A model generated the notes under the pieces. It was not told the origin of the DNA. It did not search any database and was given only the letters and a program-made list of their open reading frames with translations. A stretch of 64,000 nucleotides of DNA from contig NZ_JANXWD010000043.1 of the NCBI RefSeq assembly GCF_025351295.1, forward strand, positions 57,703-121,702, read 5' to 3'. Below are positions 52,573-62,860 of this stretch, in pieces. Source of the stretch: Phenylobacterium sp. (GTDB taxonomy: Bacteria; Pseudomonadota; Alphaproteobacteria; Caulobacterales; Caulobacteraceae). A program made the position numbers and the translations under genes. How positions within the stretch are numbered: position 1 is the first letter of the stretch; every line of letters starts with the position of its first letter.

Positions 52573-54433
52573 CCCGCGCGCACTCGGCCTTGAAGTCGTA
52601 GCCGGCCGCGACGTCCTTGGCGCAGTCCGGCCAACGGTCGGTCTCCATCCAGTAGCTGGCGAAGCCCAGCTTGGCGCACAGGTGGGCGAACCGGGGGTCG
52701 CTGCGCAGGCGCTGGAACTCGGGCAGGAACAATACCTCCAGGCTGCCGTCCCCGGCGTCCAGCCGTCCGCCCGGCCGCCGAAGGTCGTCGAAGGACGTCG
52801 CCGCCAGGATCCCGTAGAGCCAGTCGAGGTCGCAGAACTCCGACAGCACCGCGGCGAAGGACAGCGGCAGCCGGCTACGGGCGGCGGCCATGTTGGCCAG
52901 CCCGATCAGCTGCGCCCGCATTTCGGCGCCTCCCTGGCGCCGCGCGCTGACCGCGAACAGCACGTTGCGCACGCGCTCGGAGTCTTCCGGGAACCGGGCC
53001 AGCCGGTCCGGCGTGATCCAGGTGTCGACCGCCTCCCAGTCGCCGGCCCCGGCCAGGCAGAAGACCAGGCTGAAGTAGGGCTGGGGCGACGACGGGAAAC
53101 GGCGGACCAGATCGGTCCAGAGGCCCACGGCCTCCGCAGTGCGATCGGCCGCGCGCAAGGCGCTGGCGTAGGCGCTGGCCGCCGCGGCGTGCAGCGGATC
53201 CAGGCGGTAGGCTTCGGCCAGGGCCGGGATGGCGTCGGTCTGGCGGCCGACCTGCAGCAGGAGCCGGCCGTGGTCGAACAGCAGCGCCGCGTCGTTCGGC
53301 CAGCGCGCCCGCGCCGCCAGCAGCGACCGCTCCAGCTGGGTCCAGTCGGGGCACACCGGCGCCATCAGCAGCTGGATGCGAAGGGTGTCCGGCGCGTCGG
53401 GGGCCAGCATCTGGGCGCGCGCGACGGCGGCGCCGGCTTCGGCGAGAAGCCGCTCAGCCGCCTCTCCCTCGACGTGGCGCCAGTCGGCGGAGGTGCCGGC
53501 CAGGACTTGCAGCCGCGCGTCCGCCGCGGCCACCCACCCCGGCGCGAAATCGGGCGCCCGTCGGGTGACCTCCGCCAACAGCTCCAGGGTGGCCGGACCG
53601 GCCACCAGATCCAGGATCATCCCGCGCGCCCGCAGATAGGCGTCGTGGACGACGGGGTCCAAGGCGACGACCGCACCGGGCACGAGGGTCCGGTGCAGCG
53701 CGTCGGCCACCGCGGCGGCGATCTCGTCCTGCAGCGCCAGGACGTCCTCCAGCTCACGGTCGAACCGATCGGCCCAGACCGTCGTCTGGCCGGCGCACTC
53801 GATCAGCTGGGCGGAGATGCGCACGGTGCGGCCGCTGCGCCGCGCCGAGCCGTCCAGGACGTGGGTGGCCCCAAGCTCGCGGCTGATCCGCGGGATCGAC
53901 TTGTCGGGCCCGCGGAACTGGAAGCTGGACGCGCGGCCGATCACCTTCAGCCCGCCGCGCTGGGAGAGGATGTGCAGGATCTCCTCGGTGACGCCCTCGG
54001 AGAAATAGGCCAGCTCCGGATCGGGCGACAGGTTGTCGAACGGCACCGCCGCCAGCAGGACCCCGTCGTCCGGGGCGCGGGGCGCGGTCGGCGCGGCGAT
54101 CGCGCCGCCGACCGGGGTCAGCCGATAGCCCACCCGCGGGATGGTCTCGATCCGGAAGGCGCCGGAGGCCTCGCCCACCCGCCGGACCTTGGCCACGCAG
54201 TTGTTGATGGCGTCGTCGCCGACGATGCGCCCGGCCCAGCAGCTGGCGATCAGGTCGTCGCGCGAGACCACGTCGTCCGGCTGTCGGGCCAGCGCCACCA
54301 GCACCTGCATCACCCGCGGCTCCAGCAGGTTGCGCGCCGGGCCTTCGCCGGTCTCACGCCGGGACGGCCGCACCAGCAGCGGGCCCAGCCGGAAGTCCGC
54401 CTCGTGGGCCAAATCCACCGCCGGCGCCGTCAT
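52559..54433 (-). CDS. Winged-helix / TolB-like / TPR regulator
   Basis: A 624-residue protein. Residues 10-115 form an OmpR/CadC-type winged helix (FRLGPLLVRPSRRE, EPRVMQVLVALARQPDDVVSRDDLI, ETIPRVGYRLTPVGG). A TolB-N/FlgO-like domain follows at about 130-265 (AAVPFDNLSPDPELAYFSEGVTEEI, ARRSGRTVRISAQLIE). The rest, about 290-600, is TPR helices. CadC relatives have a membrane helix after the DNA-binding domain; none is visible here, so it should be soluble. The ATG at 54433 is favoured over an Arg-rich extension. Target genes unknown. Confidence 0.83.
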   Translation of the reverse strand: MTAPAVDLAHEADFRLGPLLVRPSRRETGEGPARNLLEPRVMQVLVALARQPDDVVSRDDLIASCWAGRIVGDDAINNCVAKVRRVGEASGAFRIETIPRVGYRLTPVGGAIAAPTAPRAPDDGVLLAAVPFDNLSPDPELAYFSEGVTEEILHILSQRGGLKVIGRASSFQFRGPDKSIPRISRELGATHVLDGSARRSGRTVRISAQLIECAGQTTVWADRFDRELEDVLALQDEIAAAVADALHRTLVPGAVVALDPVVHDAYLRARGMILDLVAGPATLELLAEVTRRAPDFAPGWVAAADARLQVLAGTSADWRHVEGEAAERLLAEAGAAVARAQMLAPDAPDTLRIQLLMAPVCPDWTQLERSLLAARARWPNDAALLFDHGRLLLQVGRQTDAIPALAEAYRLDPLHAAAASAYASALRAADRTAEAVGLWTDLVRRFPSSPQPYFSLVFCLAGAGDWEAVDTWITPDRLARFPEDSERVRNVLFAVSARRQGGAEMRAQLIGLANMAAARSRLPLSFAAVLSEFCDLDWLYGILAATSFDDLRRPGGRLDAGDGSLEVLFLPEFQRLRSDPRFAHLCAKLGFASYWMETDRWPDCAKDVAAGYDFKAECARVSPA

Positions 54434-54714
54434 TTCGGCGTCCGTCGGCAATCGGTCGGCAAATGATGAGGTCGCCGTGCGGGCGGCGCGGCGGGCGATG
54501 CGGTGTCCTGAGTGGGCGGGACGAGCCCGCACACACAACCAGGGTCACCCGATGCCGCTCCTTCGCAACCCATTCCGGAAACGCCCCCAGCACCGGCTCC
54601 CGCCGTGGGCCCTGTCTAGCGCAGCCGCGATGACGCGTCAGCCGCACACGATCCGGTTCCCTAGCGCGGCGAGCTCGGCGCCTTGAACCCGACCAACGCC
54701 GTGGAGGCCGAGGG

Positions 54715-56058
54715 TCAGTTCGGCCAGGTCTCCGGGCTCATCGCCAGGACCTCGCCGGCGAAGTGCAGGCCGCCGCAGATCAGCACGTGCGGGGCCGGGC
54801 CGTCGGCCTCCAGGGCGCGGGCCACGCCATCGGCGACATTCGCCGAGGTCTCGGGCTCCAGGCCGGCGCGGATCGCGGCTTCCACCAGCTCGTCCGTGCC
54901 GGCGGCGATGGGGCTGTCGAAGGTGGTGGTGATCAGGCGCGGACGCATCTCGGCGAAAGGGCGGAAGAAGCCCTCGGCGTCCTTGCGGGCGAACATACCG
55001 GTGACCAGCACCAGCGGCCGCGGATCGCGGTCGATCAGCCGCGAGGCGGCCTCCGCCAGCGCGCGGCCAGCATGCGGGTTATGGCCCCCGTCCAGCCAGA
55101 GATCGGCGCCCCGCGCGCGGGCCAGATCCGCCAGCGGCCCGGCGGTCAAGCGCTGCATGCGCGCCGGCCAGACCGTCGATGAGACCCCGCGGCCCAGGTC
55201 CTCGTCGCCAAGGTCGTGGTTGAAGGTCAGCGCCGCGGCCACCGCCAGGCCGGCGTTGGCGAACTGGTAGCCACCGAACAGGCTCGGGGCCGGCAGGTCC
55301 AGCAACCGCTCGGGCATCTGCACCAGCAGGCGGCCACGCTCCTCCCAGGCGTCGAAGTCGCGGCCCATCAGCAGCATCGGCGCCATGCGGTCGTCAGCCT
55401 CCCGCTCGATCATCTCCAGCGCCTCGTCGGCCTGGCGGGCCACCACCACCGGGCGGCCGGTCTTGATGATCCCGGCTTTTTCCCAGGCGATCTTCGGCAG
55501 GCCGGGGCCCAGCATCTCCAGGTGGTCGTAGTCGACGGGGGCGATCACGCTGACCGCCGGGGCGGCGAAGATGTTGGTGGCGTCGAACCGGCCGCCCAGC
55601 CCCACCTCGACGATACAGAGGTCGGCCGGGGTCTCGGCGAAGGCCAGGAACGCCAGCACCGTGGTGATCTCGAAGAAGCTGATCGGCTCGCCGGCGTTGG
55701 CCGCCTCGACCCGGTCGGTGAGCTCGGTCAGCTGGTCATCGGTGATCAGCCTGCCGGCCAGCCGGATTCGCTCGGCGAAGCGCACCAGGTGTGGCGAGGT
55801 CAGGGCGTGGACGCGCAGGCCAGCGGCCTCGGCGATGGCGCGCAGGAAGGCGACCGTCGAGCCCTTGCCGTTGGTGCCGGCCACATGGATCACCGGCGGC
55901 AGCTTCAGGTCCGGCCGGCCCAGCGTCGCCAGCAGGCGTTCCACGCGACCGGTGGTCAGGTCGATCAAGGTCGGATGATTGGCGCGCAGACGCTGGATCA
56001 CCGCGTCGGAGGCGCGGATCGGATCGTGCCCGGGATCGAGTGGACGATTCACGGACAT
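54715..56058 (-). CDS. folC: Folylpolyglutamate/dihydrofolate synthase FolC
   Basis: A 447-residue Mur-ligase-family enzyme adding glutamate to folates and making dihydrofolate from dihydropteroate. VIHVAGTNGKGSTVAFLRAI is the P-loop, followed by SPHLVRFAERIRLAGRLI, EVGLGGRFDATN, and DGGHNPHAGRALAEA in the C-terminal domain. It is the last gene of trpF-trpB-trpA-accD-folC, separated from accD by a 174-base spacer full of palindromes. The 281-base gap beyond its end (54434-54714) has no gene or clear motif. Confidence 0.94.
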   Translation of the reverse strand: MSVNRPLDPGHDPIRASDAVIQRLRANHPTLIDLTTGRVERLLATLGRPDLKLPPVIHVAGTNGKGSTVAFLRAIAEAAGLRVHALTSPHLVRFAERIRLAGRLITDDQLTELTDRVEAANAGEPISFFEITTVLAFLAFAETPADLCIVEVGLGGRFDATNIFAAPAVSVIAPVDYDHLEMLGPGLPKIAWEKAGIIKTGRPVVVARQADEALEMIEREADDRMAPMLLMGRDFDAWEERGRLLVQMPERLLDLPAPSLFGGYQFANAGLAVAAALTFNHDLGDEDLGRGVSSTVWPARMQRLTAGPLADLARARGADLWLDGGHNPHAGRALAEAASRLIDRDPRPLVLVTGMFARKDAEGFFRPFAEMRPRLITTTFDSPIAAGTDELVEAAIRAGLEPETSANVADGVARALEADGPAPHVLICGGLHFAGEVLAMSPETWPN

Positions 56059-56086
56059 CGGCTGCCCCTCTCCTCACCCATTGGGG

Positions 56087-56205
56087 GAGGAGGACCAGCC
56101 GAAGGCTGGTGGAGGGGGCCTGCCGCGGCCGCCGAGTGGCCGAGGTCCCTCCTGCATGCCCCCTCCACCATGCCGCGCATGGTCCCCCTCCCCCGCCGGG
56201 GGAGG
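56087..56205. repeat. Composite palindromic repeat between accD and folC
   Basis: Nested inverted repeats lie in the accD-folC spacer. CCAGCC-GAA-GGCTGG is near 56096-56110. A 12-base pair GGTGGAGGGGGC (56108-56119) matches GCCCCCTCCACC (56158-56169). CATGC-CGC-GCATG is near 56169-56181, and CCTCCCCC-GCC-GGGGGAGG at 56187-56205. The purine/pyrimidine style matches the element at 36761-36901. It may also attenuate transcription into folC. Confidence 0.62.
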
Positions 56206-56232
56206 AGAGGCACGATCAAGGCTGTGACAGGC

Positions 56233-57153
56233 TCAGGCTGCTGAAAGACGCTCACGCCCCATCATAAGCGTCTTCAGGATCGAGCTCAGCTTTTCCGGCA
56301 AGTCGGCGCGCTTGACCACCTGATCGACCATGCCGTGCTCCACCAGGAACTCCGAGCGCTGGAAACCGGGCGGCAGGGTCTCGCGGATGGTCTGCTCGAT
56401 CACGCGCCGGCCTGAGAAGCCGATGGTCGCGTTGGGCTCGGCCAGGTGGATGTCGCCCAGCATGGCGTAGGAGGCGGTCACTCCGCCGGTGGTCGGGTCG
56501 GTCAGCACCACGACATAGGGCAGGCCCGCGGCCTTGACCTCGTTCAGCGCCAGGGTGGTGCGGGCCATCTGCATCAGGCTGAGCGTGCCCTCCTGCATGC
56601 GCGCGCCGCCCGAGGCGGTGAAGATCACCAGCGGGACCTGTCGCTTCACGGCTTCCTGCGCCGCCTTCACGAAGGTCTCGCCGGCCGCCATGCCCAGCGA
56701 GCCTCCCATGAAGGTGAAGTCCTGCACGATCACCATCGCCGGCTGGCCCCGGATATGGCCGTAGCCGATGGCCATGGAGTCCTGCTCGCCGGTTGCCTTG
56801 CGGGCGGCCTTCAGGCGCTCGGGATAGGGCTTGTCGTCCGGGAAGTTCAGCGGGTCGTCGATGACGATCGGCGTGGCGATCCGCTCATAGCTGGCGTCGT
56901 CGAAGGTGTAGTCCAGGCGAAGCTTGGAGCCGATCCGCATGTGGGCGCCCGACGGCGTGACCCACAGGGCGGCCTCCAGGTCCGGCCGGTACAGCATCTC
57001 GCCGCTGTCCGGATCCTTGACCCACAAGTTGTCCGGCGTGTCGCGCTTGGCGATGTTGCGGACGCCGGGCGCGATCCGCGACAGCCAGCCGCGGCGTTCG
57101 CGCGGATTGGCCGGACGGGCGGGTTTGTCGTTACGCTGATCAGCCATCGCCAT
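56233..57153 (-). CDS. accD: Acetyl-CoA carboxylase carboxyltransferase subunit beta AccD
   Basis: The 306-residue beta subunit of carboxyltransferase, making malonyl-CoA for fatty acid synthesis. FMGGSLGMAAGETFVKA, FTASGGARMQEGTLSLMQMART, VVLTDPTTGGVTASYAMLGD and QTIRETLPPGFQRSEFLVEHGMVDQVV (in outline) are diagnostic. The usual N-terminal zinc ribbon is degenerate: the four expected cysteines read D47, S50, T66 and G69 in NLWVKDPDSGEMLY...VTPSGAHMR. The surrounding residues are conserved, so this is loss of zinc binding rather than deletion. It lies nine bases after trpA. Confidence 0.95.
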   Translation of the reverse strand: MAMADQRNDKPARPANPRERRGWLSRIAPGVRNIAKRDTPDNLWVKDPDSGEMLYRPDLEAALWVTPSGAHMRIGSKLRLDYTFDDASYERIATPIVIDDPLNFPDDKPYPERLKAARKATGEQDSMAIGYGHIRGQPAMVIVQDFTFMGGSLGMAAGETFVKAAQEAVKRQVPLVIFTASGGARMQEGTLSLMQMARTTLALNEVKAAGLPYVVVLTDPTTGGVTASYAMLGDIHLAEPNATIGFSGRRVIEQTIRETLPPGFQRSEFLVEHGMVDQVVKRADLPEKLSSILKTLMMGRERLSAA

Positions 57154-57162
57154 CGGGTTTGT

Positions 57163-57992
57163 TCAGACCGCCGCCAGGCCCTGGCGCGCGAAGCGCACGG
57201 CCTTGGCCAGAGATGCCACTTTCCGCAGAACCCGCGCGGTCACGTCTTCGTTCATGTCCACCGCGCCGGCGACTTCGTCCACCAGGGCCGAGCCGACCAC
57301 CACCGCATCGGCGACCCGGGCGATGGCCGCCGCGCGCTCCGGCGTGCGGATCCCGAAGCCGACCGCCACGGGAAGCTGCGACGCGGCGCGCACGCGCTCG
57401 ACGTGCGGCGCGACAGTCCGAGCGTCGGCCTCCTTGACCCCGGTCACCCCGGCGACCGAGACGTAGTAGACGAACCCCGAGGTCCGGCGCAGCACCACCG
57501 GCAGGCGCCTGTCGTCGGTGGTGGGAGTGGCCAGGCGGATCAGCGACAGGTGGGCGGCGTCCAGGGCGTCGGCGAGCGGATCGGACTCTTCCGGTGGCAG
57601 GTCGACGACGATCATCCCGTCGATCCCGGCCGCCGCGGCGTCGCGCGCGAAGGCGTCGTAGCCCCAGGTCACCAGCGGGTTGGTGTAGCCCATCAGGATG
57701 ATCGGGGTGTCCTGGTCGCCGTCGCGAAAGGCGCGGGCCAGGTCCAGCGTGCCCTTCAGGGTCATGCCCCTGGCCAGCGCCCGCTGCGCCGCGCGCTGGA
57801 TCGGCGGGCCCTCGGCCATCGGATCGGAGAACGGGAAGCCCAGCTCGATGATGTCCGCCCCGGCGGCGGGCAGGCCCTTGAGAATCTGCAGGGCCGTGTC
57901 GGCATCCGGATCGCCGGCCATCACATAGGCCACGAACGCCGCGCGGCCCTCGGCCCTCAGCGCGGCGAACCGGGCGTCGATGCGGGCCTTGG

Positions 57993-57996
<4 letters not shown>
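57163..57996 (-). CDS. trpA: Tryptophan synthase alpha chain TrpA
   Basis: The 277-residue lyase subunit that splits indole-3-glycerol phosphate to indole, which is channelled to Trp[36 protein letters not shown] (catalytic Glu and Asp), [20 protein letters not shown] and [11 protein letters not shown] are all present. The TTG start at 57996 overlaps the trpB stop as TTGA; no ATG or GTG lies near the family start. The overlap fits coupled synthesis of the alpha2-beta2 complex. Confidence 0.95.
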
Positions 57997-59213
<1,217 letters not shown>

Positions 59214-59221
59214 GGCTGACT

Positions 59222-59863
59222 CTACGCGCGACGAACGGCGTCGAGAAACGCCGTGATCAAGGCGGGGTCCTTTAGTCCGGGTCCGCGCTCCACGCCAGAG
59301 GAAACGTCGACCATCGGCGCGCCGGAGGCGGCCACGGCGCCGGCCACGTTCCAAGGGTCCAGGCCGCCGGCCAGGAACCACGGCCGCGCGAACCGGCGGC
59401 CGGCCAGCAGGGTCCAGTCGAAGGGCGCGCCCAGCCCGCCCGGTCGCTCGGCATCCTTCGGCGGCTTGGCGTCGAACATCAGGTGCTCGACGACCGTATC
59501 GTAGGCCGCGGCGGCGCGGAGGTCGGAGGCCTCCGACACCGGCAGCACCTTGATGACGCCGACGCCGGCCCGCCGGGCGATCTCGTGCGCCCGGGCCGGG
59601 GTTTCCTTGCCGTGCAGCTGCATGAGGTCGGGTTGCAGAATGCGCGCGATCCGATCGACCTCGGCGTCGCTGGGATCGACCAGCAGCGCGACCACCTTGG
59701 CCCGACCCTTCACGGGCTGGACCAGCCGCGCGGCCAGGTCCGGGGCGACGTTGCGCGGACTCTTCTCGAAGAACACGAACCCCAGCCATCCCGCCCCCCC
59801 GTCCAGCGCCGCGCGCACGGCCTCGGAGGTGGAAAGCCCGCAGATCTTGGTCGTGGCGGTCAT
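59222..59863 (-). CDS. trpF: Phosphoribosylanthranilate isomerase TrpF
   Basis: A 213-residue TIM-barrel enzyme catalysing the Amadori rearrangement in tryptophan synthesis. The catalytic Cys is in KICGLS (residue 8), the barrel continues through [12 protein letters not shown] and [11 protein letters not shown], and the catalytic Asp is in [15 protein letters not shown]. It is the promoter-proximal gene of the trpF-B-A-accD-folC set. The 66-base gap upstream holds a palindrome rather than an obvious leader peptide. Confidence 0.94.
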   Translation of the reverse strand: MTATTKICGLSTSEAVRAALDGGAGWLGFVFFEKSPRNVAPDLAARLVQPVKGRAKVVALLVDPSDAEVDRIARILQPDLMQLHGKETPARAHEIARRAGVGVIKVLPVSEASDLRAAAAYDTVVEHLMFDAKPPKDAERPGGLGAPFDWTLLAGRRFARPWFLAGGLDPWNVAGAVAASGAPMVDVSSGVERGPGLKDPALITAFLDAVRRA

Positions 59864-59903
59864 GAAGGCGGATTAGGGGAGAAGAGCGCGCAGGCGCAAG
59901 TCA

Positions 59904-59925
59904 TCCCTCCTCTTTGGGGGAGGGA
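59904..59925. terminator. Hairpin between mscL and trpF
   Basis: TCCCTCC (59904-59910) and GGAGGGA (59919-59925) form a 7-bp stem just after the mscL stop on the minus strand. It may terminate mscL. Its TCCCTCC/GGAGGGA style also resembles the dispersed repeats elsewhere in the window. Confidence 0.4.
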
Positions 59926-59929
59926 AAGG

Positions 59930-60352
59930 CTACGTCGCCGCCTGACCCTTCAGCAGGTCGCGAATCTCGATCAGCAGGGCTTCCTGCGGCGGCGGCGGCG
60001 GCTTTTCATCGGCGGGGGCGGCATCCTCCTGCCGGCGCAGCGTGTTGACGCCCTTCACCAGCATGAACACCACCCAGGCCACGATCATGAACTTGATCGA
60101 GGTGTTGATGAAGGCGCCGTACTGGATGGCCACCTGCTCGTTGGCCTTGGTCAGCGGGTTGTCCGGCTTCAGCACCCATTCCAGGTGCGAGAAGTCGATG
60201 CCCGACAACAGCAGGCCGACCGGCGGCATGACGATCTGGTCGACCAGGGATTTGACGATGTCGTTGAACGCCGCGCCGATGATCACGCCGACGGCGAGGT
60301 CGATGACGTTGCCGCGGGCGATGAACTCGCGGAATTCCGAGAAGATGCTCAT
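59930..60352 (-). CDS. mscL: Large-conductance mechanosensitive channel MscL
   Basis: A 140-residue inner-membrane channel that opens under extreme tension to relieve osmotic shock. FREFIARGNVIDLAVGVIIGAAFNDIVKSLVDQIVMPPVG (in outline) is the amphipathic N-helix plus pore helix TM1; IKFMIVAWVVFMLVKGVNTL is TM2. The pore glycines and the family's conserved N-terminus are intact. The cytoplasmic tail is Pro-rich (PPPPPQEALLIEIRDLLKG). It is 27 bases after ihfB. Confidence 0.95.
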   Translation of the reverse strand: MSIFSEFREFIARGNVIDLAVGVIIGAAFNDIVKSLVDQIVMPPVGLLLSGIDFSHLEWVLKPDNPLTKANEQVAIQYGAFINTSIKFMIVAWVVFMLVKGVNTLRRQEDAAPADEKPPPPPQEALLIEIRDLLKGQAAT

Positions 60353-60379
60353 GTGGTGAGCCTCCTACGCTGAGTGGCT

Positions 60380-60667
60380 CTATTCGTCTTCGGCGTTCAG
60401 CCGCTCGCGCAGCTCCTTGCCGCTCTTGAAGAAGGGCACATGTTTGGCGCGCACGTCCACAGGCTCGCCAGTGCGTGGGTTGCGGCCGGCGCGGGCCTCG
60501 CGGGAGCGGACGGACAGGGCGCCGAAGCCGCGCAGCTCGACCCGGCCGCCGTCTTCCAGGGCCTCTATCATCCGCTCCAGGATCACGCCCACCACCCGCT
60601 CGATATCGCGCTGGGTCAGGTGCGGATTCTCCTCCGCGAGTTTCGCGATCAGCTCGGACTTGATCAT
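60380..60667 (-). CDS. ihfB: Integration host factor subunit beta IhfB
   Basis: A 95-residue DNA-bending HU/IHF protein. It opens [26 protein letters not shown], with [30 protein letters not shown] forming the DNA-binding arms and the intercalating Pro. GAGGGG precedes the ATG at 60667. It heterodimerises with IhfA, encoded elsewhere. In relatives it follows rpsA directly; here a transglutaminase-family gene lies between them. Confidence 0.95.
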   Translation of the reverse strand: MIKSELIAKLAEENPHLTQRDIERVVGVILERMIEALEDGGRVELRGFGALSVRSREARAGRNPRTGEPVDVRAKHVPFFKSGKELRERLNAEDE

Positions 60668-60786
60668 TTGGCCCCTCGAACCGTCGCGACCATGGGCGAA
60701 CCCGACAGGCGGATCAAGGATCAAAAGCGGGTCTGCCGAGCTAGAGTCCAGCTTGCCGCACGCTGTGGCCCCGCAACCCCAGCGCG

Positions 60787-62799
60787 TCAGAGCGGCGCGC
60801 GGATCAGGGTGTCCTCGGCGGCGATCCGGCGCAGCGCGCGGCTGGCGTCCTCGGCTTCCGTGGCGGTGATCTCCGGCCTGAGCGCGCGCATGTCGGAGGT
60901 GAAGCGCGCGATGCCGCCGCTGATTCCCGAACTGCGCTTCAGTTCCATGCCGCCGATCGTCTCCTGGCCGCTGGCGCCGCGTACGCTGAAGCCTTTGCCG
61001 CCGGCCGGCAGCACCACCTCGGTGGTCGCCCGCACATAGAAGGGGAACGGCACCGCGTAGGGGGCGTCGCGGTTGGGACCCGGCTCGCGGCGGGGGAAGC
61101 CGCCGGTCTGGTTTCCGGAGGCCGCCACGCGGTATTCGCGCATGCCCAGGTCCTGGTTCTTGCGCCAGTCGAGGTCCGCGGTCCCCGACAGCTGGACCTC
61201 GAAGCTGTCGTTGGCCGGATCGTCGGTCCACTCGACCTTGTCGACTTCGGCCCAGCTCATGTTGCCGGAGATCTGCTGGCGGAAGTTGCGTTCCAGGTCG
61301 GCGCGCGGGGTGGCCGCGACCATCTGGCGCAAGGCGTTGGCGGCGTCGCCCTTCAGCAGGGTGCTGATGCGCAGCCCCGCCGGGGCGTCGAGGCCCTTGG
61401 AGGCGTCGAAATGCAGGGTGGCGACGATCTGCGGTTCGTCCAGCGGCGGCACCACGATCTCCTCAAGATCGGCGCCGGACGCGCGCACTGGCAGCGCCCA
61501 GCGGTGGGGCGGCGGCTTCAGCACCTGCAGCCCGCTCTTGTCGCCGGTGCGGGTGCCGTCCAGCCAGTAGACCTTGCCGTCGAGGGTGGCGCGGACGATC
61601 ACATGGTTGAAGGCCGCCAGGGACGGCAGCCGCTCGTTCATCCCGTCGCCGCCGCCCAGGCTGACCAGGGCCGGCTCGGCCGGGACGTCGAGGTCCTTCA
61701 GGATCGCCAGCAGCAGGGCGGTCTTGCCCTTGCAGTCGCCGAACTTGCGGGCCCACGTGTCGTCGGCGCGGGCCGGCACATAGCCGCCATCGCCGATGCC
61801 GATGAAGAAGTAGCGGGTCTTGTCCTCCACCAGCTGCAGGGCCGCGAAGGCGCGGGCCTTGGGATCCTTGGTGCGGGCGGCGATGGCGGCGACCTCGGCG
61901 TTGAGGTCCGAGGCGCGGTCGATGCTGGCGGCGCGGGCATAGAGCGGCGCCATCGTCTGGGAGATCTCGTTCCAGCTGGAAAAGCCGCTGGTCTCCATGA
62001 ACCCCAGCCGGCGGAAGCGCTGCGGCGCGCCCACCGGCGGCTGCGGCGCCTGGGCCTGGGCCACGTCGAGGTCGAGGAAGGTCCAGCCGTCGCGGTGGCT
62101 GACCGTGGGCTCGCCGAAGCCGGTGGTGGTGCGATAGCGGATCGGGTCGCCGTCCGGCCAGCTCAGCCGCACGCGGTAGCGGCCGGCAACCCCCGGAAAG
62201 CCCAGGCCTTCCATGTCGTAGGAGCGGTTGCCGGCCACCGGGTCGCGGCCGGTGTGGGTCCAGGAAACGTCGAGGATGTCGCCCACCTGCAAGCCCTCGA
62301 TCTGCTGGGTGGCGCTCATCCGCCCGTCCAGGGTGGCGCGCTCCAGATCCTGCTCGCGGCGCAGGATCAGCATCTTCTTGCCCATGCCCAGCAGGTCGAT
62401 GGTCTGGCCGCCCCGGATCAGGCGGATGGCGTGGACGGTGACCTGCTCGTCGTCGGGGTCCCAGGTGACGCCGAAGGTGGTCAGCCCGGCCAGGCCCTCG
62501 GGCTTCAGCACCTTCTGGACGCGGCGGTTGTAGAAGCCGTCGCCCTGCGGCGAGAGCCGGCTCTGGTTGTCGTCCAGCAGGGTCTGGATGGCGGGCGCCC
62601 CCTCGGCGGGCGGCGGGTCGGGGACCGGGGCCACCTCCACCCATTTGGGCGGGTCGCCGAAGGCCGGCTTCGACGCGCCGAGCGCGGGGGAGGCGAGCAG
62701 GAGAACGGCGGCGAAACCCGCGGCCAGGCTGGCGAAACGCGACACTTGTTTGGGCGCCCTTCCGAGACGTGTGGACTTCACGATAGTGCGCCCCCGCAC
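60787..62799 (-). CDS. DUF3857 / transglutaminase-like exported protein
   Basis: A 670-residue exported protein. A signal peptide ends near ASPALGA. DUF3857 follows (about 65-270, with [23 protein letters not shown] and WTHTGRDP), then a transglutaminase-like core: [22 protein letters not shown] supplies the Cys, [21 protein letters not shown] the His and Asp. All three positions are present. A DUF3858-like beta domain ends the protein. The substrate is unknown; relatives are cell-envelope enzymes. The GTG at 62799 is the longest start, and a GTG at 62781 is nearly as good. Confidence 0.82.
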   Translation of the reverse strand: MRGRTIVKSTRLGRAPKQVSRFASLAAGFAAVLLLASPALGASKPAFGDPPKWVEVAPVPDPPPAEGAPAIQTLLDDNQSRLSPQGDGFYNRRVQKVLKPEGLAGLTTFGVTWDPDDEQVTVHAIRLIRGGQTIDLLGMGKKMLILRREQDLERATLDGRMSATQQIEGLQVGDILDVSWTHTGRDPVAGNRSYDMEGLGFPGVAGRYRVRLSWPDGDPIRYRTTTGFGEPTVSHRDGWTFLDLDVAQAQAPQPPVGAPQRFRRLGFMETSGFSSWNEISQTMAPLYARAASIDRASDLNAEVAAIAARTKDPKARAFAALQLVEDKTRYFFIGIGDGGYVPARADDTWARKFGDCKGKTALLLAILKDLDVPAEPALVSLGGGDGMNERLPSLAAFNHVIVRATLDGKVYWLDGTRTGDKSGLQVLKPPPHRWALPVRASGADLEEIVVPPLDEPQIVATLHFDASKGLDAPAGLRISTLLKGDAANALRQMVAATPRADLERNFRQQISGNMSWAEVDKVEWTDDPANDSFEVQLSGTADLDWRKNQDLGMREYRVAASGNQTGGFPRREPGPNRDAPYAVPFPFYVRATTEVVLPAGGKGFSVRGASGQETIGGMELKRSSGISGGIARFTSDMRALRPEITATEAEDASRALRRIAAEDTLIRAPL

Positions 62800-62808
62800 A
62801 AACGAAAA

Positions 62809-62833
62809 CGGCGGACCGGAGACCGGTCCGCCG
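62809..62833 (-). terminator. Intrinsic terminator of rpsA
   Basis: A perfect 11-bp stem (CGGCGGACCGG / CCGGTCCGCCG, loop AGA) lies 28 bases past the rpsA stop. On the minus strand it is followed by CGTTTTCGTTTG, a T-rich tail. This is the clearest rho-independent terminator in the window. Confidence 0.8.
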
Positions 62834-62860
62834 TTCGCAGTCTAGGCCAACAGGCCCGAA

